From NCBI RefSeq assembly GCF_000711245.1, contig NZ_JOMH01000001.1:2598830-2662829 (forward strand): a stretch of 64,000 bases of DNA, read 5' to 3'. The translations under genes and the position numbers were made by a program. The notes under the pieces are model-generated. The model did not search any database and was not told where the DNA came from. It saw nothing but the letters and a program-made list of their open reading frames with translations. The first letter of the stretch is position 1. Each line of letters starts with the position of its first letter. The DNA comes from Polycyclovorans algicola TG408 (lineage in GTDB: Bacteria; Pseudomonadota; Gammaproteobacteria; Nevskiales; Nevskiaceae). Shown one piece after another: positions 27,351 to 37,417 of this stretch.

Positions 27351-28700
27351 ATGAAACTCGCGTCCCGTTTCGGCGCTCTCACCGTCGCGCTCCTGGCCGG
27401 CAGCCTGATCACCGCCGCCCACGCCGAAGAAAGCAACTCTCCACTGCGCCAGGGCGCCTACGTGTCACCCATGGTCAGCGGCTTCTTGACCGACGATGAC
27501 GACGGTCTGGATGACGGCATCGGCGGTACGCTGGCCCTTGGTTACCGGAGCAGCTTCTATGCCTTCGAGCTGGCCGGCATCGGTGCCGATGTCGGCACCG
27601 CCACGATTGAGGGCATCGCGCTGAACACCCTGCTGTTCCCTTTCAGCGGGCTGCCCAACCTGTACTTCACGGCAGGCATCTCAGGCTTCAACTACAAGGA
27701 CTATGAAACGCCTTCCGGCGACCTGAAAGACTTCAACAGCAACAATGTTGATGGCGGCGTGGGCTACATTTTCCCGCTGAGCTGGGGCCGTTACGACTAC
27801 GGCATTCGCAGCGAAGTGCGCTACCGCGCCGGCCGCCGTGAGCGCGATTTCAATGACCTTGACATCGACATTGACGCACCACGAAGCCCCAACCACATCG
27901 CCTTGAACCTCGGTCTGCAATTGCCGACGCGCCTGGCGCCGGCGCCAGTGCCCGAACCCACCGAAGACCCCACCAGCGTCGTGCCGCCGACCGAACCGGT
28001 CGACAGCGACGGCGACGGTGTGGACGATGGTCGTGACCAGTGCCCCAATACGCCGCGGGGCGAGTCGGTTGACAGCGTCGGTTGCCCGTTACCGCCCCCG
28101 CCGCCTGACTGTGGCGAGGTTGTCAACGGCGGCGTGCCGTCCATCGAAGGCTGCAGCGAGGGCGACTCGATTGTCCTGCGCGGTGTTTACTTCGAAACCA
28201 ACCTGGCGCGGCTCGATGCCAATGCCAAGACCCTGCTCGACGACGTGGTCGCGGACCTTGAGAAATTTCCCGACATCGACGTTGAAGTGGGCGGCCACAC
28301 CGACAGCCGCGGCGCTGCTGACTACAACCAGGGCCTCTCTGAACGACGCGCCAACAGTGTTCTCGACTATCTGGTCAGCAACGGCATCGACGGTGATCGC
28401 CTCACCGCCAAGGGCTACGGCCTGACCGCCCCGGTCGCCGATAACGACACGGCCGAAGGCCAGGACCGTAACCGCCGGGTGGAGCTAAAAATCACCCGTG
28501 GCGAGGCCGTTCGTCGGGCATCGGATGAGGGCAGTTCAAGTCCGTCACCCACGCCGTCGGCAGTGGACGAAGACGCTGGCGCCGATGTTGACGCCAACAC
28601 CGATGAACAGAATCCGGTCAGCACGCCGGAACCCACCGCCGCGCCGTCGGCCGACGATCAGGACACCGACGAAGCGCTCGACGACTTGTTCGATTTCTGA
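27351..28700 (+). CDS. OmpA-like protein A: barrel, TSP3 motif, peptidoglycan-binding domain, acidic tail
   Basis: This 449-residue protein has a signal peptide (AAHA), a barrel of about 175 residues, and a Pro-rich linker. A calcium-binding type motif follows (DSDGDGVDDGRDQCPNTP), then two further Cys, an OmpA_C domain (GGHTDSRGAADYNQGLSERRANSV, NRRVEL) and an acidic low-complexity tail ending DEALDDLFDF. It probably ties the outer membrane to peptidoglycan. ATG 27351 follows AAGGA; an ATG at 27273 lacks a signal peptide. Its stop lies 43 bases inside the convergent transporter gene. Same arrangement as OmpA-like B, downstream of a TonB receptor. Confidence 0.9.
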   Translation: MKLASRFGALTVALLAGSLITAAHAEESNSPLRQGAYVSPMVSGFLTDDDDGLDDGIGGTLALGYRSSFYAFELAGIGADVGTATIEGIALNTLLFPFSGLPNLYFTAGISGFNYKDYETPSGDLKDFNSNNVDGGVGYIFPLSWGRYDYGIRSEVRYRAGRRERDFNDLDIDIDAPRSPNHIALNLGLQLPTRLAPAPVPEPTEDPTSVVPPTEPVDSDGDGVDDGRDQCPNTPRGESVDSVGCPLPPPPPDCGEVVNGGVPSIEGCSEGDSIVLRGVYFETNLARLDANAKTLLDDVVADLEKFPDIDVEVGGHTDSRGAADYNQGLSERRANSVLDYLVSNGIDGDRLTAKGYGLTAPVADNDTAEGQDRNRRVELKITRGEAVRRASDEGSSSPSPTPSAVDEDAGADVDANTDEQNPVSTPEPTAAPSADDQDTDEALDDLFDF

Positions 28701-29629
28701 TCGGGTGGTGGTGACCACGCGCCTGCCATTCCGGCCGACGAGTCGGCCGCAATGGCAGGGCGTCGGGTCAAAAGACTCACCGCCATGACCGATGCGAGGA
28801 TCAGTCCCGCCCCGCCCCACTGCAAGAGGCTCAGGCGCTCATCAAGAAAGAGCCACCCCAGGGCGATGGCCACTGCGGGACTGACATACAGGTAGCTGCC
28901 CAACATCGCCGGCGATGTGACCCTGATCAGCCAATACAGGGCTGAGTAGCCCATCACCGAGCCCACGATCACGAGGTACGCCAATGCCCACCACGCATGC
29001 TGGCTTTCGTACCAGGCCCCAACCGACTCACCCAACACCAGCGCGACGGTCAGCAGCATCACTCCGGCGGCGGCGGTCTGTAGCCCCGCATTCATCATCA
29101 CGCCACAGGTCACCGTGTGGCGCTTCTGGTAAACGCTGCCGGCGGCCAGGGTGATGCTGGCCAGCATCAGGGCCAGATATGCCGCCGGACTGCTGCGCTC
29201 ATCGCCATGCAGCGCACCACTCATGATCAGGGCCACACCGGCCAGCCCGAGCATCAGGCTGGCGACCAATGGCAGGCTGACCGCATCCCCCTTGTGTCCC
29301 CAACTGCCGAACCACGCCATCCACAGCGCCGCACTGGCAATGATGATGGCGGCCTCGCCACTGGCAGCCGACTGCAATGCCCAAGCGACCAAGCCGCCAG
29401 ACGCAACCGGAATGAGCAGCGCGCCAACCAGCAAGGCACGCCAGGACGAGCGGTCTTTCGGTGGACGGTCGCCAAACAGCAACGCCAACAGCAACAACAG
29501 CGGGCTGGCCAGCAGCAGGCGACTCGCGGCAAACAGCAGCGCGGGCGCATCCCGCACGCCGACCAGAATCGCCAGGTAACTCGAGCCCCAAGACAGATAG
29601 ACCGCCAATAACGCGACGGCCAGTTTCAT
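28658..29629 (-). CDS. DMT-superfamily (EamA) transporter
   Basis: The 323-residue protein has about ten hydrophobic segments in two EamA repeats, starting LAVYLSWGSSYLAI and with LGWLFLDERLSLLQWGGAGLIL near the end of the second repeat. This pattern fits drug/metabolite exporters of the RhaT/YdcZ-YedA type. It is divergent from the TetR gene with 81 bases between starts, a usual regulator-exporter arrangement. The C-terminal 15 residues overlap the OmpA-like A gene on the other strand. Confidence 0.88.
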   Translation of the reverse strand: MKLAVALLAVYLSWGSSYLAILVGVRDAPALLFAASRLLLASPLLLLLALLFGDRPPKDRSSWRALLVGALLIPVASGGLVAWALQSAASGEAAIIIASAALWMAWFGSWGHKGDAVSLPLVASLMLGLAGVALIMSGALHGDERSSPAAYLALMLASITLAAGSVYQKRHTVTCGVMMNAGLQTAAAGVMLLTVALVLGESVGAWYESQHAWWALAYLVIVGSVMGYSALYWLIRVTSPAMLGSYLYVSPAVAIALGWLFLDERLSLLQWGGAGLILASVMAVSLLTRRPAIAADSSAGMAGAWSPPPDQKSNKSSSASSVS

Positions 29630-29710
29630 CGATGATCCGCCGACACAACTCCTGACAAATTGGCCCGATCTGTGCACCGCATTGATCTTCTCAAGTTCAT
29701 AATCCACATC

Positions 29711-30376
29711 ATGAAACAAACTGCCGACTCAGCCCAGCGTCTACCCATCAAGCCACGCCCGACCCGAAAGACACGCGCCAAGAACGGTGAGCGCAAACCC
29801 AGTGTTGAAGAGCGCCTGATTGCCGCGACCGAGCGTTTGCTTGATCAAGGCCACAGTTTCGGTGCCTTGACCGTTGAACAACTGACCAGCGAAGCGGGCA
29901 TGTCTCGCGGCACCTTTTACTTGCACTTTCGCGACAAGGGCGAACTGGTTGCGCGGCTGATGAAAGTGGTGACCGACGAGATCGTGGTCAGCACCGGCAC
30001 CTGGCTTGCTCATGCCGAGAAGGCTGACCGCTCGGACATCATCGCCGCCGTTGATGGCGTCGCCAAGACCTTCCGTAAACACCATGCCATTGTCGCCGCC
30101 GTGAGTGACATGGCACCGCACGACAAAAACGTGGCGGGGCTCTATGAGCAGATGATGGACACCATCGCCCAGCATTGCCGCCGCTCGATGGCCATCGTCA
30201 AAAGCAAAGGCAAGAGTCGCGACGCCGCCAACAACGACGTGGCCGACGCGCTCGCGTGGATGATCCTGCTCTACTGCACCCGCTTTGCCGGTAAGCAGTC
30301 GGACCGTAACCTGAAGAAGATCACCCAGTCGCTGGGTTATATCTGCGTCAGCAGCATCTTCGCCGACGAGGCCTGA
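29711..30376 (+). CDS. TetR-family transcriptional regulator
   Basis: The 221-residue protein has a basic N-terminal tail, then the TetR helix-turn-helix (RLIAATERLLDQG...TVEQLTSEAGMSRGTFYLHFRDKGELVARL, about 33-80) and an all-helical ligand domain. ATG 29711 is preferred over an upstream TTG. It probably represses the divergent transporter and possibly the dikinase-receptor-OmpA genes, whose promoter carries a perfect palindrome. Confidence 0.9.
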   Translation: MKQTADSAQRLPIKPRPTRKTRAKNGERKPSVEERLIAATERLLDQGHSFGALTVEQLTSEAGMSRGTFYLHFRDKGELVARLMKVVTDEIVVSTGTWLAHAEKADRSDIIAAVDGVAKTFRKHHAIVAAVSDMAPHDKNVAGLYEQMMDTIAQHCRRSMAIVKSKGKSRDAANNDVADALAWMILLYCTRFAGKQSDRNLKKITQSLGYICVSSIFADEA

Positions 30377-30429
30377 CTCCGGCTCATAACAACGATTCAA
30401 CGGGCGTGCTGCGGGCGTTAAATGCCACT

Positions 30430-31330
30430 CAGATCGTGTCCCGAGTTGCTCCGTAAGGAGGCGCCGACGAGCCGCTCCAAGCGGATTCGTACGGTGCTCT
30501 GCCGGAAAACTCGCGTAGGCCAACACGTCAGGCTCAGCATCATCCGTTAGGGCAGCCCATTTGGGCACGCTGCTTCTGAACCAATCGGCAACACGCCTCC
30601 ACGACTGGCCAGCAGCTTGGGCGTCGATCTGTGCAAAGTTGGTGATGATGAAAGCTTAAGCGCTGTCCGTGCAGACCGGCGTGTTCCAGCACATCGCCCC
30701 GGTGGCGCTGTCAGGTGGCGGTCAGCACCTTTGAGACGGTGGCCTTGATTCCCTCCTCGCTGTCGGAGATCGCCAGGTTGGCGCCAAGCAATCCGGATCG
30801 CGCCAGCTTGCGCAGGAAGCCTTGCCAGAAGGGTCAGACTGATAAGGAAGCGATCCGGCGAATCGTTTTCCGGCCGAACGCTACGGATGGGCCGATGTCA
30901 CTGCCCAAGACCTCACGGCAGTCATAGGCACTGACGCCCACGGCAATGATCACTCCACCGACACGATGCGGCCTGCCAGCCAAGCCTTCACACAGATCGC
31001 GTCGATCCACAGAATGGGCCAGGCGCGCTCCATCAGCCGCTTCAGAAGCGCTTGGACCCACCAGTCGATTTCTGAAAACGACCGAGAAACCCAGCTCTTG
31101 TAGGTCCCGCTGCCGTCAATGGTCTGAATCAAGTCATCCATCCTGCGGGTGGAGACGCCCTGGATGTTGGCCTCCTGGATCACGGCCGTCGGGCTTTTTC
31201 AAGCATCCGGCGCGACTTCAAGAAGCTGGGAAAGTAACTGCCCTTACGCAACTTGTGAATACGCAGCTCGACCGCCCGGACCCGCCGAGGCATGCGTGCT
31301 GAAAAACCGTCCGCAGACAACGATCTGGAC
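30430..31330 (-). mobile_element. Decayed IS256-family (Mutator) transposase
   Basis: In minus-strand order the frames give VELRIHKLRKGSYFPSFL, then a frameshift near 31185, IQEANIQGVSTRRMDDL, VSRSFSEIDWWV, WPILWIDAICVKA, VIIAVGVSAYDCREVLGSDIG, FWQGFLRKLARSGLLGANLAISD, EGIKATVSKVL, a stop, AQIDAQAAGQSWRRVAD, PKWAALTDDAEPDVLAYASFP and HRTNPL. These are the successive blocks of an IS256-type DDE transposase, of which about two thirds remain. At least two stops and two frame changes are present. Terminal repeats are not recognisable. It occupies most of the gap between the TetR gene and truD. Confidence 0.88.
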
Positions 31331-31374
31331 GCGGCCATTGGCCGACTCGAGCAGATTGCAGCCCGTCTCAACCC

Positions 31375-32388
31375 TCAGGGCTGAGACGTATCGGCCAGCT
31401 CACGCAGCACCACGGTCGCGTAGCAGCCGGGCGGCAATTCGAAGCTGAGGTGCAGCGCGGTGGTGTCACGCCATTGCCATTGCAACTGTGACGGCAACAG
31501 CCGCAGGGCGCGACGGTCCTGCGCCATGTCGGCAGCTTCCAGGCCGGCCTTGAGCGTGTCAAAGGGCGCCAGCGCTGTTGCTTCAAGGGCCTGGGCGTGA
31601 TCTGCCGTCGGCAGCGCGCCGCGACCCCACAGCGGCCCGGACGGATGAATGTCCCCGCTGCGCAGACGTTCGCGCAAATCATCCGTCAAGGCCTCCGGGC
31701 CAAACCACGCACGCGAGCCGGCCAGCGACCAGACTTCGCCCGCCAAGGGCTGGTCCCACTGACCCGCCTCAACGCGCTGCGCCAACACCGTGTTGAACAG
31801 GTGAGAGCGCGTCGCCGACAGCAGGATGGAGCGCGTTGGTCGGTCCACCGCTTTGCCGGCAAACATGGCTTCGGCGCGCGCGACATTGGCACCGCCCAGC
31901 CCGAATCTTTGGTCCCCGAAGTAGTTCGGCACGCCACGCGCCTGGATGGCCTGCAGGCAGGCCTCGGCGGCGGGCAGGTCGCCCTGTACGTCGCGCAGCA
32001 CGATGCCGAATCGGTTGCCGTGCAGGGCGCCGCGTTTCAACTTGCGCCGATGCCGGTGTGCAGCCAGCACCGTGACCGACTCGGGCAAGCTGCCCGACCA
32101 GTCCGGCGCCTCGCGTCCCGGAAGGTGCACGGTGAAAACCTGGGTGGTGACGGCGTCACGGTCCTTGAGGCCGGCGTAGCCGACGTCCAGCGGCTTCACG
32201 CCCGCGATCTGCGCCAGTTGGCGGGCCACCCAATCGGTGTTGGCGCCGCGTTTGCGCACCCACAACCAGACGTGGTCGCCCTCGTCATCGGGCACTCGGT
32301 CGTGCAGTTCGTCAACGGTGAAATCCTCGGGCGTGCTGCGCAGCCGCGCCGTCAAGGGTGGGCCACCATGGGCGTAGGGCAGATTCAT
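31375..32388 (-). CDS. truD: tRNA pseudouridine(13) synthase TruD
   Basis: TruD makes pseudouridine at position 13 of tRNA-Glu. The 337-residue protein has the family motifs FTVDELHDRVPDDEGDHVWLWVRKRGANT near the N-terminus, the catalytic segment GYAGLKDRDAVTTQ (Asp near 80), LKRGALHGNRFGI and VPNYFGDQRFG. Length is normal. It lies 7 bases after the helicase gene's stop on the complementary side and is probably transcribed separately from the surEF-type cluster seen in enterics. Confidence 0.95.
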   Translation of the reverse strand: MNLPYAHGGPPLTARLRSTPEDFTVDELHDRVPDDEGDHVWLWVRKRGANTDWVARQLAQIAGVKPLDVGYAGLKDRDAVTTQVFTVHLPGREAPDWSGSLPESVTVLAAHRHRRKLKRGALHGNRFGIVLRDVQGDLPAAEACLQAIQARGVPNYFGDQRFGLGGANVARAEAMFAGKAVDRPTRSILLSATRSHLFNTVLAQRVEAGQWDQPLAGEVWSLAGSRAWFGPEALTDDLRERLRSGDIHPSGPLWGRGALPTADHAQALEATALAPFDTLKAGLEAADMAQDRRALRLLPSQLQWQWRDTTALHLSFELPPGCYATVVLRELADTSQP

Positions 32389-32395
32389 GTCGCCA

Positions 32396-34723
32396 TTATG
32401 GCGGGGCCGGCCACGGAGTCAGTTGCCACGCGGGGGGCAGCAATTGCTGCACACGCGCCTCGGCAAAGCGGCGGTCGATGAGATACACCGTGCCGCGATC
32501 TGACGCGGTGCGCACCACCCTGCCGACCGCTTGCACGACTTTCTGGATGGCCGGGTACAGGTAGATGTACTGCTCGCCGTGGCCGCGGCCAAACATGGCG
32601 TCAACCTGCTCGGCCATGCGCGCGTTCAGCGCGGTGAACGGCGTCAAGCCCAGGTTGCAGATGAATGCACCCACCAACCGTTTGCCCGGCAGGTCGATGC
32701 CCTCAGAAAAGCTGCCGCCCATCACGGCAAACCCGATCTGTCGGCTCCCCGCCGTGAAGCTGCGCAGAAACGCTTGGCGATCATCGGGCGACATTTGTCC
32801 GGTCTGTTTCACGGTGGTGATGCCCGGCGCAACCCTTACGAACGCGTCCGCCACCTGGTCAAGGTAGGCAAAGCTGCTGAAGTAGGCGATGTAGTTGCCG
32901 GGCCGCTCGGCGTAAGCCTCAGCCATCAGTGCGGCAATGGGCTGCGCGGCGAGGTGGCGAACGCGATAAACGGTGTTGATATGGCGGACCGCCCGCACGC
33001 GAAGCTGGTCGGCGGCAAAGCCGCTGCGCACATCGCAGAACGCCGTGTCATCGGGCAAGCCCAGCATCCGCCGGTGATAGTGTGCCGGGCTGAGCGTGGC
33101 CGAGAATGCAATCACGGCGTGCGCCGCAAACAGCCTGGGCAGCAGGTGCGGCGCGGGCACCACGTTGTGCAGCGAGAAGGTCACGGTCGACTCGTGCAGC
33201 AGGTCAAGCGCCGCGCCCTCGCCTTCGGTGACCTCACACAGCGAGTGCGGGCCGTAACGCTCGGTCAGGCGTTGCAGGCCCATCAGGTCAAAGTAGAGTT
33301 CCAGCAGCGGCGCGTCATGGCGGCTGGCGTCTTCGGCGAACCAGCGGCCGATCTGGCGCACGGCCTGGGTCATGGCATCGCGCAACACGCGCGGCGGCTC
33401 GCTGGGCATAACATCGTTGGCAGCGCAGAAGTCACGCATCGCGATCAGCGCCCGGTCGATGCCGCCCAGCACGCGCTTGAGACTGCCCGGCACGCCCCGC
33501 GCGACGGCACGCAGTGTGTCTTGCGACAGGCTGGCCGAGTACATGGCACGCGCCCGGTCCACCAGGTTGTGGGCTTCGTCCACCAGCACCGCCACCCGCC
33601 AACCCTGCTGTTCGGTCAGCGCGTAAAGGATGGCGCTGCCATCGAAGTAGTAATTGACGTCGCCAATCGTCAGATCGGCCCAGCGCGCCATCTCCTGCCC
33701 CAGAAAGTACGGGCACACCTGATGGGCTTGGGCGACCGCCTTCAGGGTCTCTAGCGTCAGGCCCGGAATGTGTTGCGCCGCTTCGCGGGCGGCCGGTAGC
33801 CGGTCGTAAAACCCCTTGGCACGCGGGCAGGATTCGCCGTGGCAGGCGCGGTCGGGATACACGCAGGCACGCGCCTTGGCCGACAGCAGCAAGACCCGCA
33901 GCGGCAGGGGCTTGCCGGGCGACGTCAGACTGCGCAGGGCCTTGTCGATCTCGTCTTGCACGGCGTTACGCGCGGTCAGGTAAAACAGCTTGTCGACCTG
34001 GCCAAGCCCCAGCGCCTTGAGCGCCGGAAACAGCACGCCGATGGTTTTCCCGACGCCGGTGGGCGCCTGTGCCATCAGCGCCCCGCCCTGTTCCAGCCTC
34101 GCGGTTACCGCACGCATCAGTTGCGCCTGCCCTTCGGCCACCGAGTCGTGCGGAAACACCAGGCTGTCGAGCATGGTGTCGCGGCGTTGCAGGTGGGCGC
34201 GCTGTTGCGCCATCCAGCGTTTGTACCGTTCCACCCTGACCCGCAACTCGGCTTCCAGATCAGCGACCGACACGGTCGCGGTGAACTGGGTTTCGCGCCG
34301 CTCGTCAATGTCGAAATAGCAGAGCCGCAAGGTCAGCGCATCGAGCCCTTCGGCGCGGCCGTAGAGCGCGCCATAGGTTCGCAATTGCGCCCAGTGCAAC
34401 GCGGTGTGATTGGCGGGAATGCGCTCTACCGCGCCGCGATGGGTTTTGATTTCATCGAGCGTTGCGGCCTCGGCATCCAGCCCGTCAATGCGACCTCGCA
34501 GGTGCAAGCCGTCGATCACGCCGTCCACCGCCACCTCGGCGGTGTAGGTCGAATGCCGTGAGTAAACGACCGCCTTGTGCCCGGCCATGCCCTGCTCGGC
34601 GGTCGGCACCGGCGTGAAGCGCAGGTCCAGATCACCGGTCTTGGCGACGAAGGCGCAGAACGATTTGACCGGCACCGAATTGCGCGGTTGTCGGGTCGGC
34701 TCGGCGACGGGCGAGTTGCTCAC
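32396..34723 (-). CDS. Rad3/DinG-type iron-sulfur DNA helicase with N-terminal nuclease-like region
   Basis: This 775-residue superfamily-2 helicase has Walker A APTGVGKT (about 222), a 4Fe-4S domain with Cys in ACVYPDRACHGESCP and VCPYFLG, the DEAH box (VDEAHNLVDRA, about 384) and the C-terminal motif QAVGRVVRTASDRGTV. Residues 1-150 carry GRIDGLD...DEIKTHRG, the D...E-x-K pattern of PD-(D/E)XK nucleases. The start is GTG 34723. It probably unwinds DNA 5'-3' in repair. The nuclease activity is inferred from pattern only. Confidence 0.88.
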   Translation of the reverse strand: MSNSPVAEPTRQPRNSVPVKSFCAFVAKTGDLDLRFTPVPTAEQGMAGHKAVVYSRHSTYTAEVAVDGVIDGLHLRGRIDGLDAEAATLDEIKTHRGAVERIPANHTALHWAQLRTYGALYGRAEGLDALTLRLCYFDIDERRETQFTATVSVADLEAELRVRVERYKRWMAQQRAHLQRRDTMLDSLVFPHDSVAEGQAQLMRAVTARLEQGGALMAQAPTGVGKTIGVLFPALKALGLGQVDKLFYLTARNAVQDEIDKALRSLTSPGKPLPLRVLLLSAKARACVYPDRACHGESCPRAKGFYDRLPAAREAAQHIPGLTLETLKAVAQAHQVCPYFLGQEMARWADLTIGDVNYYFDGSAILYALTEQQGWRVAVLVDEAHNLVDRARAMYSASLSQDTLRAVARGVPGSLKRVLGGIDRALIAMRDFCAANDVMPSEPPRVLRDAMTQAVRQIGRWFAEDASRHDAPLLELYFDLMGLQRLTERYGPHSLCEVTEGEGAALDLLHESTVTFSLHNVVPAPHLLPRLFAAHAVIAFSATLSPAHYHRRMLGLPDDTAFCDVRSGFAADQLRVRAVRHINTVYRVRHLAAQPIAALMAEAYAERPGNYIAYFSSFAYLDQVADAFVRVAPGITTVKQTGQMSPDDRQAFLRSFTAGSRQIGFAVMGGSFSEGIDLPGKRLVGAFICNLGLTPFTALNARMAEQVDAMFGRGHGEQYIYLYPAIQKVVQAVGRVVRTASDRGTVYLIDRRFAEARVQQLLPPAWQLTPWPAPP

Positions 34724-34845
34724 CGGCCGTTCTGCGGCTCAGCGGTGCCGCCGGTCGACGACGCCGCATTTTGGCTGGCGAGGCCATCCCTGATCGGCGA
34801 CGCTGTCGACCACCCGCCACCAACCCTCATTTCTGGAGACCGGGC

Positions 34846-35097
34846 ATGTTGAAAATCTATCACCAGGACAGCCTGCGACGCGTCCAGAACCGCCGCCTCG
34901 GCATTGCCTTCGCCCTCGGCTTGTTGGCCGGCTTGGTGCTGACCGTCAACGGCAGCCGCGCCCTCATCGAGGTCGCATATGCCGACGCCGGCGCCCGACC
35001 CGCGTCTTCACCTGCCGCATCCAAGCCGCTGCAACATCCTCTGAGTTTGAAGTCCAGCACGACGATGTCGGTCAGCACCCCAACCGTCGCGCGGTAA
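34846..35097 (+). CDS. Small single-pass membrane protein, unknown function
   Basis: The 83-residue product starts MLKIYHQDSLRRVQNRR, a basic N-terminus, followed by one hydrophobic helix (LGIAFALGLLAGLVLTV, about 18-34) and a Ser/Pro-rich tail. TGGAGA precedes ATG 34846. The topology is likely N-in with a periplasmic tail. No family recognised. It stands alone between the divergent helicase gene and the convergent malate synthase gene. Confidence 0.55.
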   Translation: MLKIYHQDSLRRVQNRRLGIAFALGLLAGLVLTVNGSRALIEVAYADAGARPASSPAASKPLQHPLSLKSSTTMSVSTPTVAR

Positions 35098-35124
35098 CAC
35101 GGCCCGCAGGGACGGCTGGCCGCA

Positions 35125-37305
35125 TCAGGCCGCCTTGCGCTTAAGACGGTAACCGTGCAGCAGCGGCTCGGTGTAACCACTGGGCTGCGCGCACCCTTCG
35201 AACACCAGCGCCAGCGCCGCCTGATAGGCGATACCGTCATAGCCCGGCGCCATCGGCTGGTAGCGCGGATCGCCGGCATTTTGCCGGTCGACAATCTTCG
35301 CCATGCGCTCGAACGTCTCAATTACCTGTTCTTTTTTACAGATTCCGTGCAGCAGCCAGTTGGCAATGTGCTGGCTGGAGATGCGCAAGGTGGCGCGGTC
35401 TTCCATCAGACCGACATCGTTGATGTCCGGCACCTTGGAGCAGCCCACACCCTGATCGATCCAGCGCACCACGTAGCCGAGAATGGTCTGCGCGCTGTTG
35501 TCCAGTTCTCGCTGCACCTGCTCGGCGCTGAGCCGGTCGCCGTCGGCCTGCACGGGAATCTGCAGGATGTCGTCAACCTTGGCGGGCGCCCGACTGCGAA
35601 GTTCTTCAATGCGGGCAAAGACGTCGACCTGATGATAGTGCGTGCTGTGCAGGGTGGCGCTGGTGGGTGACGGCACCCAGGCGGTGGTGGCACCGGCCTC
35701 GGGGTGGCCAATTTTCTGTTCGAGCATGTCGGCCATTTCATCGGGCATGGCCCACATCCCCTTGCCGATCTGTGCCTTGCCGGCGAGCCCGCAGGCGATG
35801 CCCACGTCGACATTCCAGTCTTCGTAGGTGCTGATCCATTTCTGCTGTTTCATCTTGGTCTTGGCGACCATGGGGCCGGCGTGCATCGAGGTGTGAATCT
35901 CGTCGCCCGTGCGGTCAAGGAAGCCGGTATTGATGAACACCACCCGGTGGCGGGCGGCATGGATGCAGGCCTTGAGGTTGACCGTGGTGCGGCGCTCCTC
36001 GTCCATGATGCCAATCTTCAGGGTATACGCCGGCAGGCCCAGCGCTTTTTCGATGGCGGCGAACAGGTCGTCGGCAAACGTGACTTCGTCCGGGCCGTGC
36101 ATTTTCGGCTTGACGATGTACACCGAGCCGCTGCGTGAGTTGCCTTTGTGGTCGCGCAGCGACTTGTCGGCTTTCAGATCGTGCATGGCGGCCAGCACGG
36201 TAAACATGCCGTCCATCAAGCCCTCGAAGACCTCATGGCCGTCCTTGTCGAGAATGGCCGGGTTGGTCATCAGGTGACCGACGTTGCGCACGAACAGGAG
36301 GCTGCGGGCGGGCAAGCGCAGCTCCCCGCCGTCCAGCGCCGTGTAAAAACGGTCTTCGTTGAGGCGCCGGGTGATGGTCTTGCCGCCCTTGACCATCTGT
36401 TCTTCTAGCGTGCCTTTCATCAGGCCCAACCAATTGCGGTAGACCTCGATCTTGTCTTCGGCGTCAACGGCCGCCACGGAGTCTTCGCAGTCCATGATGG
36501 TGGTGATGGCCGCCTCGACCAGCAGGTCCTTGACGCCGGCCGCATCGGTGGCGCCGATGGGGCTCTTCGGGTCGATCTGAATCTCGATGTGCAGGCCATT
36601 GTTCTTCAGCAGCACTGCGCTGGGGAAGGCGGCATCGCCCAGATACCCCACGCACTTTTCCGGCTGCGCCAGCCCCACGGTCGCGCCGTCCTTGAGCGTG
36701 ACCTGCAGCGCGCCATCAACGATGGCATAGGCCGTCGCATCGACGTGCGTCCCGGTTGCCAGCGGCGCAGCGGTATCGAGATGCTGGCGGGCAAAGGCGA
36801 TCACTTTGCCGCCGCGGACCGGGTTGTAGGCGCCGGCGCGCTCGGCACCGCCGTCTTCCGAGATCACATCCGAGCCGTAGAGCGCGTCATAGAGGCTGCC
36901 CCAGCGCGCGTTGGCGGCGTTCAGTGCATAGCGGGCGTTTTTTACCGGCACCACCAACTGCGGACCGGCCTGTTCGCGAATCTCGGTGTCGACGTTGGCG
37001 GTGTCGATTTCAAAGTCGGCCGGCTCGGGCTGCAGGTAGCCGATCTCGCCCAAGAATGCCTTGTACGCCGCCGCATCGTGGGGCTGCCCTTTGCGCGCCT
37101 TGTGCCAGTCATCAATCTTTGCCTGCAGCGCGTCGCGGTGCACAAGCAACGCGCGGTTGCGCGGGCCGAATTCATGAACGATGGCGTCGAACGCCGCCCA
37201 GACCGTTTCGGGTGAAACGCCGGTTCCGGGGGAGATTTCGGTGTCGACCAGCGCTTTGAGGGCCGCATTGACCTGAAGGCCGCCAACGGAAACAGATTGG
37301 GTCAT
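35125..37305 (-). CDS. glcB: Malate synthase G
   Basis: GlcB condenses glyoxylate and acetyl-CoA to malate, in glyoxylate and glycolate use. The 726-residue length is that of the G isoform. Visible are [18 protein letters not shown] (about 265), PKMHGPDEV (about 400), [13 protein letters not shown] (about 432, with the metal Glu) and the catalytic segment [10 protein letters not shown] towards the C-terminus. It follows the acetyltransferase-deacetylase pair by 112 bases on the same strand, linking it to acetyl-CoA metabolism. Confidence 0.97.
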   Translation of the reverse strand: MTQSVSVGGLQVNAALKALVDTEISPGTGVSPETVWAAFDAIVHEFGPRNRALLVHRDALQAKIDDWHKARKGQPHDAAAYKAFLGEIGYLQPEPADFEIDTANVDTEIREQAGPQLVVPVKNARYALNAANARWGSLYDALYGSDVISEDGGAERAGAYNPVRGGKVIAFARQHLDTAAPLATGTHVDATAYAIVDGALQVTLKDGATVGLAQPEKCVGYLGDAAFPSAVLLKNNGLHIEIQIDPKSPIGATDAAGVKDLLVEAAITTIMDCEDSVAAVDAEDKIEVYRNWLGLMKGTLEEQMVKGGKTITRRLNEDRFYTALDGGELRLPARSLLFVRNVGHLMTNPAILDKDGHEVFEGLMDGMFTVLAAMHDLKADKSLRDHKGNSRSGSVYIVKPKMHGPDEVTFADDLFAAIEKALGLPAYTLKIGIMDEERRTTVNLKACIHAARHRVVFINTGFLDRTGDEIHTSMHAGPMVAKTKMKQQKWISTYEDWNVDVGIACGLAGKAQIGKGMWAMPDEMADMLEQKIGHPEAGATTAWVPSPTSATLHSTHYHQVDVFARIEELRSRAPAKVDDILQIPVQADGDRLSAEQVQRELDNSAQTILGYVVRWIDQGVGCSKVPDINDVGLMEDRATLRISSQHIANWLLHGICKKEQVIETFERMAKIVDRQNAGDPRYQPMAPGYDGIAYQAALALVFEGCAQPSGYTEPLLHGYRLKRKAA

Positions 37306-37417
37306 GGTTTGAGATGTCCTGAAAGAATTCGAGTGGAGGGCGGCCGCTCGGCAGGGCCGGCGGGCGCAACCGTTCTATTTTAGTCGAAGCCGCCCAACGC
37401 CCGGGCCAAGGTGACAA

